From the NCBI GenBank assembly GCA_964409165.1, contig CAYPCH010000082.1, positions 1-17,801 of the forward strand: a DNA stretch of 17,801 nucleotides, in the 5' to 3' direction. The stretch is from CAYPCH01 sp964409165 (GTDB lineage Bacteria > Bacillota > Clostridia > Acetivibrionales > Acetivibrionaceae). The position numbers and the translations under genes are program-made. The first letter of the stretch is position 1, and the number at the start of each line of letters is the position of its first letter. Shown one piece after another: positions 1 through 7,586 of this stretch. The notes beneath the pieces are model-generated. The model was not told where the DNA came from and did no database searches. It saw only the letters and a list, made by a program, of their open reading frames with translations.

Positions 1-119
1 AGTATTTATGGGCTCTTTGCCACTAACGTAGCATTGCTCACCGCGGTCAAAAAGCAAACTTTTGACCTTAACTTGTGAGCAACCAGAGCCTCAAAATACT
101 ATAAATGGGAAAGTTGAGT
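1..119 (+). repeat. Palindromic dispersed repeat, copy A (left end cut by window start)
   Basis: Four nested perfect stems pair across this stretch: 1-7 with 94-100, 11-16 with 85-90, 34-41 with 75-82, and 45-52 with 60-67, around a 7-base loop. The whole block would fold into one long imperfect hairpin. The right terminus TGGGAAAGTTGAGT (106-119) is the exact inverse of ACTCAACTTTCCCA at 17752-17765, and bases 1-35 recur exactly at 17767-17801, so the missing left terminus can be inferred from the far end of the window. The complete unit would be about 134 bp. There is no coding capacity. It is probably a MITE-like or REP-like element; no mobilising enzyme is present here. Confidence 0.8.
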
Positions 120-276
120 TTATATCCTAACATTACAGTTCGCTATTGTATAGGATTCTAATGCTTATGCTATTTCTCCTGTCTATTTAAGAAATGTTTT
201 AATTTTATGGCTACGTTATTTATGAGGGCTTGTTATTCATGTTTATAAGCATATTATTGGACACATGATTATTTTT

Positions 277-304
277 TTGTTATGATTGCTATAGCAAATA
301 CATT
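277..304 (+). promoter_or_regulatory. Candidate parvulin promoter with embedded palindrome
   Basis: TTGTTA (277-282) and TACATT (299-304), 16 bases apart, are a modest sigma-A match. Between them lies the perfect 12-base palindrome TTGCTATAGCAA (286-297), placed where a repressor would block RNA polymerase. The rest of the 1-348 spacer holds repeat copy A and otherwise only AT-rich sequence. The promoter is weak by consensus; the palindrome is directly visible. Confidence 0.35.
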
Positions 305-348
305 GGTTTGCTTTATAAAAATAATCTTGAAATTAAAGGAGTACACAA

Positions 349-1101
349 ATGGAACCTAACAACATTTTGGCTAAAGTCGGAGACAAAGAAATAACCTTGC
401 GTGATGTAGAATTTCTTGTTAAAAGCTTTGATCCTCAGACAGCAGAGAAATTCAAAACCACCGAAGGCCTTAAAACTCTTGTTGACCACCTTGTAAACCA
501 AGAGCTTTTCTATCTTGATGCAATAGATAAAGGCATGGATAAAGAAGAAAGCTATAATGAAGAAGTAGACAAGCAAAAGGCAACTATACTCAAGCAATAC
601 GCAATAACCAAATGTCTCAACAGCGTTTCTGTTTCCGACAGCGAAGCAGAAAACTACTATAATGATAACAAAGAAGAATTTAAAAGCGGTGAAAGTGTTA
701 AAGCAAGCCATATACTTGTTAGCAACGAAAATGATGCCAATGAAGTCATTGCCGAACTAAACCGAGGTTCGTCATTTGAAGACATCGCAAAAAAATCATC
801 CCAATGCCCTTCAAAATCAAGCGGAGGAGATTTGGGTTATTTTACAAGGGGCAGAATGGTTCCTGAGTTCGAACAGGCTGCGTTTTCAATGGAAAAAGAC
901 GAGATATCTTCTAGTCCTGTCAAAACCCAGTTTGGCTATCATATTATAAAACTGACTGACAAAAAAGGCCCCGGAGTGCTAACTTTTGAGGAAGTAAAAT
1001 CTCAGATAAAGCAACAATTAGGAGGCAAGAAGCAAGAAAAGCTTTTCTATTCAAAAATAGGTGAATTCAAGAAAAAATATCCTGTTAATGTATTAATATA
1101 A
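349..1101 (+). CDS. Cytosolic parvulin-type peptidyl-prolyl isomerase (PpiC/SurA-like)
   Basis: This 250-residue protein is predicted to catalyse cis-trans isomerisation of prolyl bonds and assist protein folding. An N-terminal SurA-like helical segment (about residues 1-110, with LAKVGDKEITLRDVEFLV) precedes a parvulin domain at about 117-206, recognised by VKASHILV, SSGGDLGYFTRGRMVPEFE and FGYHIIKL. There is no signal peptide or lipobox, unlike the secreted PrsA foldases of Gram-positives, so a cytoplasmic location is inferred. The ATG is preceded by AAAGGAG at normal spacing. The gene stands alone and ends at a strong terminator, convergent with the ferritin pair. Family assignment is secure; client proteins are unknown. 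Confidence 0.93.
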   Translation: MEPNNILAKVGDKEITLRDVEFLVKSFDPQTAEKFKTTEGLKTLVDHLVNQELFYLDAIDKGMDKEESYNEEVDKQKATILKQYAITKCLNSVSVSDSEAENYYNDNKEEFKSGESVKASHILVSNENDANEVIAELNRGSSFEDIAKKSSQCPSKSSGGDLGYFTRGRMVPEFEQAAFSMEKDEISSSPVKTQFGYHIIKLTDKKGPGVLTFEEVKSQIKQQLGGKKQEKLFYSKIGEFKKKYPVNVLI

Positions 1102-1116
1102 CTGTGATTGCAAAAT

Positions 1117-1158
1117 AATACCGAACTCCACCAATCTTTTAGGGAGTTCGGTATTTTT
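1117..1158 (+). terminator. Rho-independent terminator, probably bidirectional
   Basis: A perfect 13-bp stem (1117-1129 with 1143-1155) around a 13-base loop runs into a T5 tract (1154-1158), 15 bases after the parvulin stop codon. Read on the minus strand, the same stem is followed by ATTTTG, so it can also end the convergent ferritin operon. Confidence 0.9.
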
Positions 1159-1243
1159 AACTCAATTAGACTTAACCATGATAATTTTAGAACCGTTCAA
1201 CAGAAGATGTGCTTTCGCCATTAATTAAAATGCATAGCCTTTT

Positions 1244-1501
1244 TTAATCAGATGAAATACTAAGTGTTTTTGCCTTAATCCCATCCATTCCATTTAAAGC
1301 GTCTTCCAGACTTTTTATATCCCCTTTATCTCCTGCCAGTTGAAGGATTATAAGACCTTCCTCTGAACATACATTCCCAGCCTCATGAAGTCCAAGTCTC
1401 ATTTTGATAGAACAACCGTGTTTTGTCAGCACCTCCTGAAACTTAGGTGCATTACTGGTACGGTGGTTTATAACAATTGCCATAATATTGTGTTCTGCCA
1501 T
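1244..1501 (-). CDS. Small ACT-like protein resembling the TM1266 (iron-only hydrogenase system) family
   Basis: The 85-residue product has the pattern of the TM1266 family: an opening beta strand (IMAIVINHR), a helix (FQEVLTKHG), RLGLHEAG, a second strand (GLIILQLAGD), a second helix and a closing GIKAKTLSI. Members have an ACT/NikR-C-like ferredoxin fold and are named in databases as putative regulators of the [FeFe]-hydrogenase system; their biochemistry is poorly known. The start is the ATG at 1499-1501, because AAAGGAG lies eight bases upstream and overlaps an alternative in-frame GTG. It is 30 bases downstream of the ferritin gene and almost certainly cotranscribed, suggesting an iron- or redox-linked role. 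Family call is by pattern only. Confidence 0.6.
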   Translation of the reverse strand: MAEHNIMAIVINHRTSNAPKFQEVLTKHGCSIKMRLGLHEAGNVCSEEGLIILQLAGDKGDIKSLEDALNGMDGIKAKTLSISSD

Positions 1502-1531
1502 AAATTTTTCTCCTTTCACAGTAATATTAAA

Positions 1532-2050
1532 CTATTGCGCTCCGTTAGTTGCAGGAGGAGTATAAACCCTTTGTGCAGGTTCAGCATCTATCATAAGAAT
1601 ACCGCTCCCGTCATTACCAGCAATTCTTAATTTCTTCAGATTATAGTCTGCTGTAACTTCTTCTTCTACCTGTTCAATTACAAACCACTGTAAAAATGAA
1701 TATGTGGAATGATCCTTTTCCTCTAAAGCTGCGTCAACTATGCTGTGAATAGACTTGGTAACAAATTGCTCGTGTTCCAGAGAAAGCTTCATCACTTCTT
1801 CAATTGACCCATAATCGGACATGGGAGCATCAATCTTAGCCAAGACTACTTTTCCGCCTGCCTGATTTATATAATCATATATTTTCAAGGCATGGTCTCT
1901 TTCTTCCTGAGCCTGAACAGAAAAGAAATTGGCAAAACCGTCCAAATTCCGGGATTTAAGATACGCCGACATAGACAAATAGAGATATGCCGAGTAAAAT
2001 TCCTTCTGAACCTGTTCATTAAGTTTTATTTCAATATTTTTGCTTAGCAT
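1532..2050 (-). CDS. ftnA: Ferritin, non-haem iron storage protein
   Basis: This 172-residue four-helix ferritin should assemble into a hollow shell that oxidises Fe(II) and stores Fe(III) in the cytoplasm. The ferroxidase residues known from E. coli FtnA are at the same numbers: Glu17, Glu50, His53, Glu94, Gln127 and Glu130. The third-site glutamates (Glu49, Glu126, Glu129) are also present, so this is a catalytic, FtnA-like ferritin and not a haem-containing bacterioferritin. Length is typical. The ATG follows AAGGAGGTG with good spacing. It is the first gene of a two-gene operon with the TM1266-like protein, behind a promoter that overlaps a possible PerR/Fur-type site. The C-terminal tail after residue 150 is variable in this family. 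Confidence 0.96.
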   Translation of the reverse strand: MLSKNIEIKLNEQVQKEFYSAYLYLSMSAYLKSRNLDGFANFFSVQAQEERDHALKIYDYINQAGGKVVLAKIDAPMSDYGSIEEVMKLSLEHEQFVTKSIHSIVDAALEEKDHSTYSFLQWFVIEQVEEEVTADYNLKKLRIAGNDGSGILMIDAEPAQRVYTPPATNGAQ

Positions 2051-2075
2051 ATATACAGCACCTCCTTGAAATTTT

Positions 2076-2113
2076 TCATTATAATTATACCCATCATACT
2101 ATGGAAATAACAA
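2076..2113 (-). promoter_or_regulatory. Ferritin promoter with possible PerR/Fur-like site
   Basis: On the minus strand, TTGTTA (2108-2113) and TATAAT (2084-2089) are separated by 18 bases, a good sigma-A promoter. The 15-mer at 2076-2090 reads GTATAATTATAATGA on the minus strand and matches the PerR consensus TTATAATNATTATAA at 11 of 14 defined positions, covering the -10 box. AT-rich DNA gives such matches by chance, so the operator is tentative while the promoter is solid. Confidence 0.6.
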
Positions 2114-2162
2114 TAACATAATACATATTTGTTAACAGCAACATTCAATTTTAGCTTTCTGA

Positions 2163-2217
2163 CTTAATTTGTGAGCAACCAGAGCCTCAAAATACTATAA
2201 GTGGGAAAGTTAAGTTT
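2163..2217 (+). repeat. Palindromic dispersed repeat, truncated copy B (right arm only)
   Basis: These 55 bases match 67-121 of copy A with only three substitutions, in the same orientation. The left arm and central hairpin are absent: nothing upstream between 2101 and 2162 resembles them. It is a decayed or partly deleted copy lying between the ferritin promoter and the LacI regulator. Near-identity over the retained arm suggests constraint or recent spread. Confidence 0.85.
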
Positions 2218-2274
2218 CTGATAAAAAAATTGGTGTTTTATGAAAGCATAAATAAAAAATTTTGACTCTCATAA

Positions 2275-2310
2275 AGTGAGCATTCACTAATTTGAAATGT
2301 ATGTTATAAT
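2275..2310 (+). promoter_or_regulatory. Operator-like inverted repeat and TATAAT box upstream of LacI gene
   Basis: AGTGA-GCAT-TCACT (2275-2288) is a perfect 5-bp inverted repeat with a 4-base spacer. A consensus TATAAT follows at 2305-2310, so the repeat sits where a -35 box would be; no good -35 hexamer is visible. If this is the LacI-gene promoter, the leader is about 170 bases. The palindrome also resembles sites used by TetR-type repressors. Confidence 0.35.
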
Positions 2311-2318
2311 TTATATAA

Positions 2319-2402
2319 ATCACAAAAACGATGAATATTGAACAATATTTATCAATATGCTCATCAAAATTAATACGAATTAAAACCTTACATTTTTGTG
2401 AT
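2319..2402 (+). other. Long-range inverted repeat in LacI leader
   Basis: ATCACAAAAA (2319-2328) is the exact inverse of TTTTTGTGAT (2393-2402), and after one mismatch the pairing continues for five more AT pairs (2313-2317 with 2404-2408). The arms are 64 bases apart. They could close a large RNA loop in the leader of the LacI-family gene or mark two binding half-sites. No known riboswitch was recognised. The remainder of the spacer to 2476 holds nothing else I can name. Confidence 0.4.
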
Positions 2403-2486
2403 ATATATCAAAGAACCGAATCGTGATATAAAGCCTTTATCGCGTTTAATATAAAGAGAAATTATTTTGTTACATCGGAGGAAAAA

Positions 2487-3509
2487 ATGTCAAAGAAAGT
2501 TACAATGGAAGATATAGCAAGGCAACTAGGCATAACAAAGAATACCGTTTCACTTGCACTCAGAAATATGCCTGGTGTCAGCGAAAAAACCAGAAAAACA
2601 ATATTTGAAACAGCTGAAAAGTACGGTTATAGATACAAAAAAAACAAAACTATTTCAAACAGCAATTCAAAAACAAAAAACATCTGCCTTATGCTCTCAG
2701 ATGATACACGTAAATCAGTGGGCTTTTTCCCTTTTATACAATACGGCATTGAATCGGAAGCCAAAAAAAATAATTTGAATACAATCCTGTACTGCTTTGA
2801 TGAAAACAGGGAATTTGAGACTCCTCTTTGTATAAAGGATGGCATTGTATCAGGTATAATAACCCTTGGCAGGATAACTGACAACGTTATAAAGTCCATA
2901 GTCAAGCTTGACCTGCCCCTTGTTATAATAGATCACTTTTTTGACAATATCAAAGCAGATTATATATTAAGTGACAATCTTTCAGGAGGTTTTATCGCCA
3001 CTGAGTATTTAATAAAAAACGGTCATAGTAAAATTGGTTTTTTGGGTAATGTTTTTAATTCCTCAAGCTTTTTCGACAGATATCTTGGCTACCTGAAAGC
3101 TATTAAACATTACAATCTACCTTATAACTCTTCTTTTTCAATAATGGATAAAAGTATGGCAGACCTTGCCAATATAGATCTTAATACTGTGGTGGAAAAT
3201 TTCAGGGAAATTCCCGTTCTTCCTACAGCTTTTTTCTGTTGCAATGATATCGAAGCAATAAATACAATAAAGGCACTCTCTTTAATGAATATATCTGTAC
3301 CTGACGAAATTTCAATTATCGGTTTTGACGACATAGAATCCTCAAAGAATATTTCCCCAGAGTTGACTACAATGCATATTAGCAAAGAAGCAATGGGTGA
3401 AAGGGCAGTAAAGAAATTGCTTTCAGGAATGAACCGGGAAAAATCTTTTATTGAAAAAATACTTTTACCCGTATCCCTGATTGAAAGGCAGTCGGTAAAA
3501 CATATATAA
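2487..3509 (+). CDS. LacI/GalR-family transcriptional regulator
   Basis: This 340-residue DNA-binding regulator has an N-terminal LacI helix-turn-helix (residues 1-50, with VTMEDIARQLGITKNTVSLA and a hinge region) followed by a periplasmic-binding-protein-like sensor domain (from about residue 65, starting KNICLMLSDD). The C-terminal part has the family signature SVPDEISIIGFDDIESS and a closing LIERQS. It probably binds a sugar or related effector and controls transport or catabolic genes elsewhere, since none adjoins it. Start ATG is set by GGAGG (2477-2481). Its long upstream region with two inverted repeats suggests autoregulation. It is monocistronic, ending at a terminator shared with purL. 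The ligand cannot be predicted. Confidence 0.92.
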   Translation: MSKKVTMEDIARQLGITKNTVSLALRNMPGVSEKTRKTIFETAEKYGYRYKKNKTISNSNSKTKNICLMLSDDTRKSVGFFPFIQYGIESEAKKNNLNTILYCFDENREFETPLCIKDGIVSGIITLGRITDNVIKSIVKLDLPLVIIDHFFDNIKADYILSDNLSGGFIATEYLIKNGHSKIGFLGNVFNSSSFFDRYLGYLKAIKHYNLPYNSSFSIMDKSMADLANIDLNTVVENFREIPVLPTAFFCCNDIEAINTIKALSLMNISVPDEISIIGFDDIESSKNISPELTTMHISKEAMGERAVKKLLSGMNREKSFIEKILLPVSLIERQSVKHI

Positions 3510-3541
3510 ACAAAAATATAAATACAAATATTAATATAAAG

Positions 3542-3584
3542 AGACCATTTATGTAAGTATAATCAGTCACATAAATGGTCTTTT
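3542..3584 (+). terminator. Bidirectional terminator between the LacI gene and purL
   Basis: A perfect 13-bp stem (3542-3554 with 3569-3581) closes a 14-base loop and is followed by TTTT (3581-3584) on the plus strand. On the minus strand the stem is followed by CTTTATATT. It lies in the 83-base gap between the convergent stop codons of the LacI-family gene and purL. Confidence 0.88.
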
Positions 3585-3592
3585 AAAATCTC

Positions 3593-6500
3593 TTATCCCT
3601 TAAAGTAACCAACACCTGCATCAAATATTCTCTGATCCTTGTTTCCCTGAATATTTACTGCAACATCCGAGCCAATTCTCTCAGAGTGTCCCATCTTCCC
3701 CAAAACTCTGCCGTCTGGACTTGTTATGCATTCTATTGACTCATATGACCCGTTAGGATTAAATCTTATATCATAGGTTGCATTACCTTCCATATCAACA
3801 TATTGTGTTGCAATCTGCCCGTTCCTTTCCAGCATCTGAAGCACTTCACTGCTGGCTACAAACCTTCCCTCACCATGGGAAACAGCAACAGTGTGTACAT
3901 CACCAATATTAACATTGCTTAACCACGGGGACAAGGTTGAGGTAATCTTTGTGCGAACCATGCACGATACGTGTCGTCCTATGGTATTGAAAGTCAGTGT
4001 AGGACTGTCTTTAGTAAAATCCCTTATTTCTCCGTAAGGAACCAAACCAAGCTTTATAAGCGCTTGGAAACCATTGGATATTCCCAACATAAGACCATCC
4101 CTATCTTTAAGAAGACGCATAATAGCATCTTTTACCTTCGGGTTCCTGAAAGCAGTAGTAATAAATTTACCTGCGCCGTCAGGCTCGTCACCAACACTTG
4201 ATCCTCCCGGTATCATTATTATCTGTGAATTATCTATCTTTTTTGCCATCATATCTATTGAATCATCAATCTCTTTTGGAGAAAGATTATTAACAATAAA
4301 TACTTCCGCCAAACCACCTGCTTTCTCAAAAGCCCTTGCCGTATCATATTCGCAGCTTGTCCCAGGAAATACTGGTATAAATATTCTCGGTTTTGCAAAA
4401 CTATATGAAGGCTTTTTATTATTTCTTTCTGCATATAAATAATTCTTTGAATTACCTTGAATAGCAGCTGTTTTTGTCGGGAAAATACTTTCTAGAGGCT
4501 CTCCCCATTTATGGAGTAAATCATTAAGGTCAAGGCTTATACCGTTTACATCAATTGTCTGTTTGGTCTGCGTCTTTCCTATAACACGATATTCAATGCC
4601 GGAAAGCAATTCATTCAAATCTTCACTTCCCTCTATTTCAAGCATAATTGAGCCATATTCAGGTGCAAAAAGTTCTGAAGGTTTTATTGTTTCTCCAAAA
4701 GCAAAACCTATCATATTACCAAAGCACATTTTGCTGATAGCCTCTGCAATTCCCCCTGCCCTTACCGTATGTGATGAGAGAACCTTTTTCATTGTGCAAA
4801 GCTGATATACTCTTGTATAATTTCTGTCAAGCTGCTCAAAATCAGGAATTCCATCTTTATCTCTGTCAAGGGGTAATAATACTACATTGCTTGCGGCTTC
4901 TTTAAACTCTGTTGATACAACATTACCTGTATTTATGACGTCAACAGCAAAGGAAACAAGCGTCGGCGGTACATTCAAATCTTTAAAGGTACCTGACATG
5001 CTGTCCTTTCCGCCTATAGCTGGTATACCAAGCTTCATCTGCGCACTATACGCTCCTAAAAGAGCACTAAAGGGTTTACCCCATTTTTTCGGGTCTTTAC
5101 CCAATTTTTCAAAGTATTCCTGAAAGGTAAGCCTTGCTGTTTTATAATTCCCCCCCATTGCTACAACCTTTGCAACCGACTCAATAACAGCAAACATGGC
5201 GCCATGAAAAGGGCTCCATTTCGAAATCAATGGATTATATCCAAATGTCATAACAGTTCCGGTGGTTGTGTCTCCTTCAAGAACAGGAATCTTTGCTGCC
5301 ATTCCCTCTTGAGGGCTCAACTGATATTTACCGCCTAGAGGCATTAAAACCGTGCCTGCTCCGTTGCTGCTATCAAACCTCTCAACCAATCCCTTACGGC
5401 CGCACACATTAAGTCTCTGAAGGTTTACAATCCATGCTTTTTCAAGGTCATCAAGGTTCTTTTGTACTTCTTCCGGAAGTTTCTCAAAATAATTATCGCT
5501 GCCAACAGGTGCTGTTATTTCAACATTGGAATTCTGCTTAACTCCATTGGTGTTTAAAAAGTCCCTGCTTATATCCACTATGCTTTTGCCTCTCCAGTTC
5601 ATTACAATCCTCGGCTCTTTGGTCACTTCTGCAACCTTTGTCGCTTCAAGATTTTCTTCCCTTGCAGCCTCAATAAAAACATCGGTCTGTGTCTTTGAAA
5701 CCACTACAGCCATACGCTCCTGAGATTCAGATATAGCAATCTCCGTTCCGTCTAGTCCTTCATATTTTGTAGGAACTGCATCAAGATTTATTACAAGCCC
5801 GTCTGCCAATTCTCCTATTGCAACAGATACGCCCCCTGCACCAAAATCATTACATTTCTTAATCATCTTGCTTATATCAGATTTCCTGAATAAACGCTGA
5901 ATTTTTCTTTCCATAGGAGGGTTACCCTTCTGTACTTCAGCTCCACAGGTCAAAAGTGAATCTTCTGTATGCTCTTTCGAAGACCCTGTAGCGCCTCCGC
6001 ACCCGTCCCGTCCTGTTCTTCCACCAAGAAGAATAACAACATCTCCTGGCTCCGGCTTTTCCCTTACAACATTTTTCTTAGGTGCAGCACCGATAAGCGC
6101 TCCAAGTTCCATTCTTTTTGCAACAAAACCTTCATCATAGATCTCTTCCACTTGACCTGCTGCAAGCCCTATCTGATTACCGTAGGAACTATAACCCTGA
6201 GCTGCAACTGTTGTAATCTTTCTCTGGGGAAGCTTACCTGGAATGGTATCCTCAAACCTGGTTCTCGGGTCACCGCTTCCGGTAACACGCATCGCTTGGT
6301 AAACATAAGACCTTCCAGACAACGGGTCCCTTATGGCGCCTCCCAAGCATGTAGATGCACCTCCAAAAGGCTCTATCTCTGTCGGGTGGTTATGGGTTTC
6401 ATTTTTAAACATAACCAACCATTCTTCGTCCTTACCGTTTACATCAACCTTCACCACAATACTGCAAGCATTTACTTCGTCAGACTCATCGAGGTCATTA

Positions 6501-7375
6501 AGAGTTCCTTTCTTTTTAAACTCCTTCATGGCAATTGTGGCAATGTCCATCAGACAAACATCCTTCTGTCTGTCCACATAGACATACTTTCTCGATTCAA
6601 GATAGCTTCTATAAGCTTCCTTTATAGGCTCAGTATAATTTCCCTCTTCAATTTTGACATTCTCAATGTTTGTCAGGAATGTTGTATGGCGACAGTGATC
6701 TGACCAATAAGTGTCTATAACTTTTATCTCTGTTACTGTAGGATTTCTCTTTTCTGTCTCCTTAAAATACTTCTGGCAAAACTTAAGGTCTTCAATGGAC
6801 ATTGCAAATCCCATCTCATCCATGAACGCCAAAAGCTCGTCCTCCGACATGTCGATAAAACCTTGCAGTACTTTTATGTCCTCTGGAACTACTGACTGGG
6901 TGTCAAGTGTTGCAGGTTTTTCTAAAGATGCTTCCTGGGATTCAACAGAGTTTATAAGATAGCTCTTTATCTTTTCATAGTAAACGTCCGATACATCACC
7001 TTCAAGTACCACTAGCTTTGCCACCCTAACCTTAGGTCTTTCACCACAAGTCAGAATCTGCACACACTGTGAAGCAGAATCCGCCCTCTGGTCATACTGA
7101 CCGGGAAGGTACTCTATTGCAATCAATTTTTCGTTGCTCCCTATAACAATACTTTCATCAAACACCTCATCAACCGGAGGCTCTGAGAAAATAGTCTTTT
7201 TCGAGTTCTTATACTCCTCATCCGATATGCCCTCAATATCATACCTGTTTATAATCCTAACACTTTTAAGCCCTTTTATACAAAGATTGTCCTTCAAATC
7301 GCGGTAAAGGTCTTGGGCTTCTACATCAAACCCTTCCTTCTTTTCAACAAATACCCTTCTTACATTATTAGCCAT
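3593..7375 (-). CDS. purL: Phosphoribosylformylglycinamidine synthase, single-chain clostridial type, with Cys-to-Ser in the glutaminase site
   Basis: PurL converts FGAR, ATP and glutamine to FGAM in the fourth step of purine synthesis. The 1260-residue protein has a PurS-like N-terminal part, the signature DTYWSDHCRHTTF near 220-232, two PurM-like halves (FKNETHNHPTEIEPFGG in the first, AIGGKDSMSGTF in the second) and a C-terminal class I glutaminase domain from about residue 1000 (VFPGTSCEYD, Cys1008). The glutaminase nucleophile motif G-x-C-x-G reads GISNG: Ser1100, codon TCC at 4076-4078. His1230 and Glu1232 of the triad (GHSER) remain. The oxyanion-region motif PGGFSYGD reads PGGSSVGD (Ser1059). 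Ammonia-dependent synthesis may survive, but glutamine use is doubtful unless this is a base error. The gene stands alone, divergent from a LysR gene. Confidence 0.97.
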   Translation of the reverse strand: MANNVRRVFVEKKEGFDVEAQDLYRDLKDNLCIKGLKSVRIINRYDIEGISDEEYKNSKKTIFSEPPVDEVFDESIVIGSNEKLIAIEYLPGQYDQRADSASQCVQILTCGERPKVRVAKLVVLEGDVSDVYYEKIKSYLINSVESQEASLEKPATLDTQSVVPEDIKVLQGFIDMSEDELLAFMDEMGFAMSIEDLKFCQKYFKETEKRNPTVTEIKVIDTYWSDHCRHTTFLTNIENVKIEEGNYTEPIKEAYRSYLESRKYVYVDRQKDVCLMDIATIAMKEFKKKGTLNDLDESDEVNACSIVVKVDVNGKDEEWLVMFKNETHNHPTEIEPFGGASTCLGGAIRDPLSGRSYVYQAMRVTGSGDPRTRFEDTIPGKLPQRKITTVAAQGYSSYGNQIGLAAGQVEEIYDEGFVAKRMELGALIGAAPKKNVVREKPEPGDVVILLGGRTGRDGCGGATGSSKEHTEDSLLTCGAEVQKGNPPMERKIQRLFRKSDISKMIKKCNDFGAGGVSVAIGELADGLVINLDAVPTKYEGLDGTEIAISESQERMAVVVSKTQTDVFIEAAREENLEATKVAEVTKEPRIVMNWRGKSIVDISRDFLNTNGVKQNSNVEITAPVGSDNYFEKLPEEVQKNLDDLEKAWIVNLQRLNVCGRKGLVERFDSSNGAGTVLMPLGGKYQLSPQEGMAAKIPVLEGDTTTGTVMTFGYNPLISKWSPFHGAMFAVIESVAKVVAMGGNYKTARLTFQEYFEKLGKDPKKWGKPFSALLGAYSAQMKLGIPAIGGKDSMSGTFKDLNVPPTLVSFAVDVINTGNVVSTEFKEAASNVVLLPLDRDKDGIPDFEQLDRNYTRVYQLCTMKKVLSSHTVRAGGIAEAISKMCFGNMIGFAFGETIKPSELFAPEYGSIMLEIEGSEDLNELLSGIEYRVIGKTQTKQTIDVNGISLDLNDLLHKWGEPLESIFPTKTAAIQGNSKNYLYAERNNKKPSYSFAKPRIFIPVFPGTSCEYDTARAFEKAGGLAEVFIVNNLSPKEIDDSIDMMAKKIDNSQIIMIPGGSSVGDEPDGAGKFITTAFRNPKVKDAIMRLLKDRDGLMLGISNGFQALIKLGLVPYGEIRDFTKDSPTLTFNTIGRHVSCMVRTKITSTLSPWLSNVNIGDVHTVAVSHGEGRFVASSEVLQMLERNGQIATQYVDMEGNATYDIRFNPNGSYESIECITSPDGRVLGKMGHSERIGSDVAVNIQGNKDQRIFDAGVGYFKG

Positions 7376-7438
7376 ATCAATACCCCTTTCCTGATAATAT
7401 TAAGCTCATTCAATATCTATATATAATCATTTTCGTGA

Positions 7439-7466
7439 TTAATATAAACTTTAAAAATTCTGACAA
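7439..7466 (-). promoter_or_regulatory. Candidate purL promoter
   Basis: On the minus strand TTGTCA (7461-7466) and TATTAA (7439-7444) are 16 bases apart. The expected leader to the ATG at 7375 is under 60 bases, too short for a purine riboswitch, and none is recognisable. The ribosome-binding site is AAAGGGG. The spacer is shared with the divergent LysR gene. Confidence 0.5.
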
Positions 7467-7552
7467 TATATTATTTTCACCTATTACTTTAAGTTTTACA
7501 AGCTATATTATAATATGTTATTATAAATAAGTAAATTTAATATTTTTAATAT

Positions 7553-7571
7553 TAAGCATTAGAAATGCTTA
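7553..7571 (+). promoter_or_regulatory. Perfect inverted repeat just before the LysR ribosome-binding site
   Basis: TAAGCATT-AGA-AATGCTTA is an 8-bp perfect inverted repeat with a 3-base centre, five bases before the likely Shine-Dalgarno AGAGG. As DNA it is a plausible autoregulatory LysR-type site; as RNA it would form a tight hairpin next to the start. A TATAAT box at 7509-7514 may be the LysR-gene -10. Confidence 0.5.
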
Positions 7572-7586
7572 TGATTAGAGGTTCTT

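Noticed and set aside
313..711. Minus-strand open frame of 132 codons over the parvulin gene
   Set aside because: It is Phe/Val-rich and antisense to a clear parvulin with a good ribosome-binding site; no start signal of its own.
5969..6703. Long plus-strand open frame (244 codons) opposite purL
   Set aside because: It is the complement of the conserved first PurM-like region of purL, lacks a ribosome-binding site, and has Cys/Arg/Ser-rich composition typical of an antisense shadow.
7376..7440. Purine riboswitch upstream of purL
   Set aside because: The predicted leader is under 60 bases and lacks the three-stem aptamer and its conserved loops.
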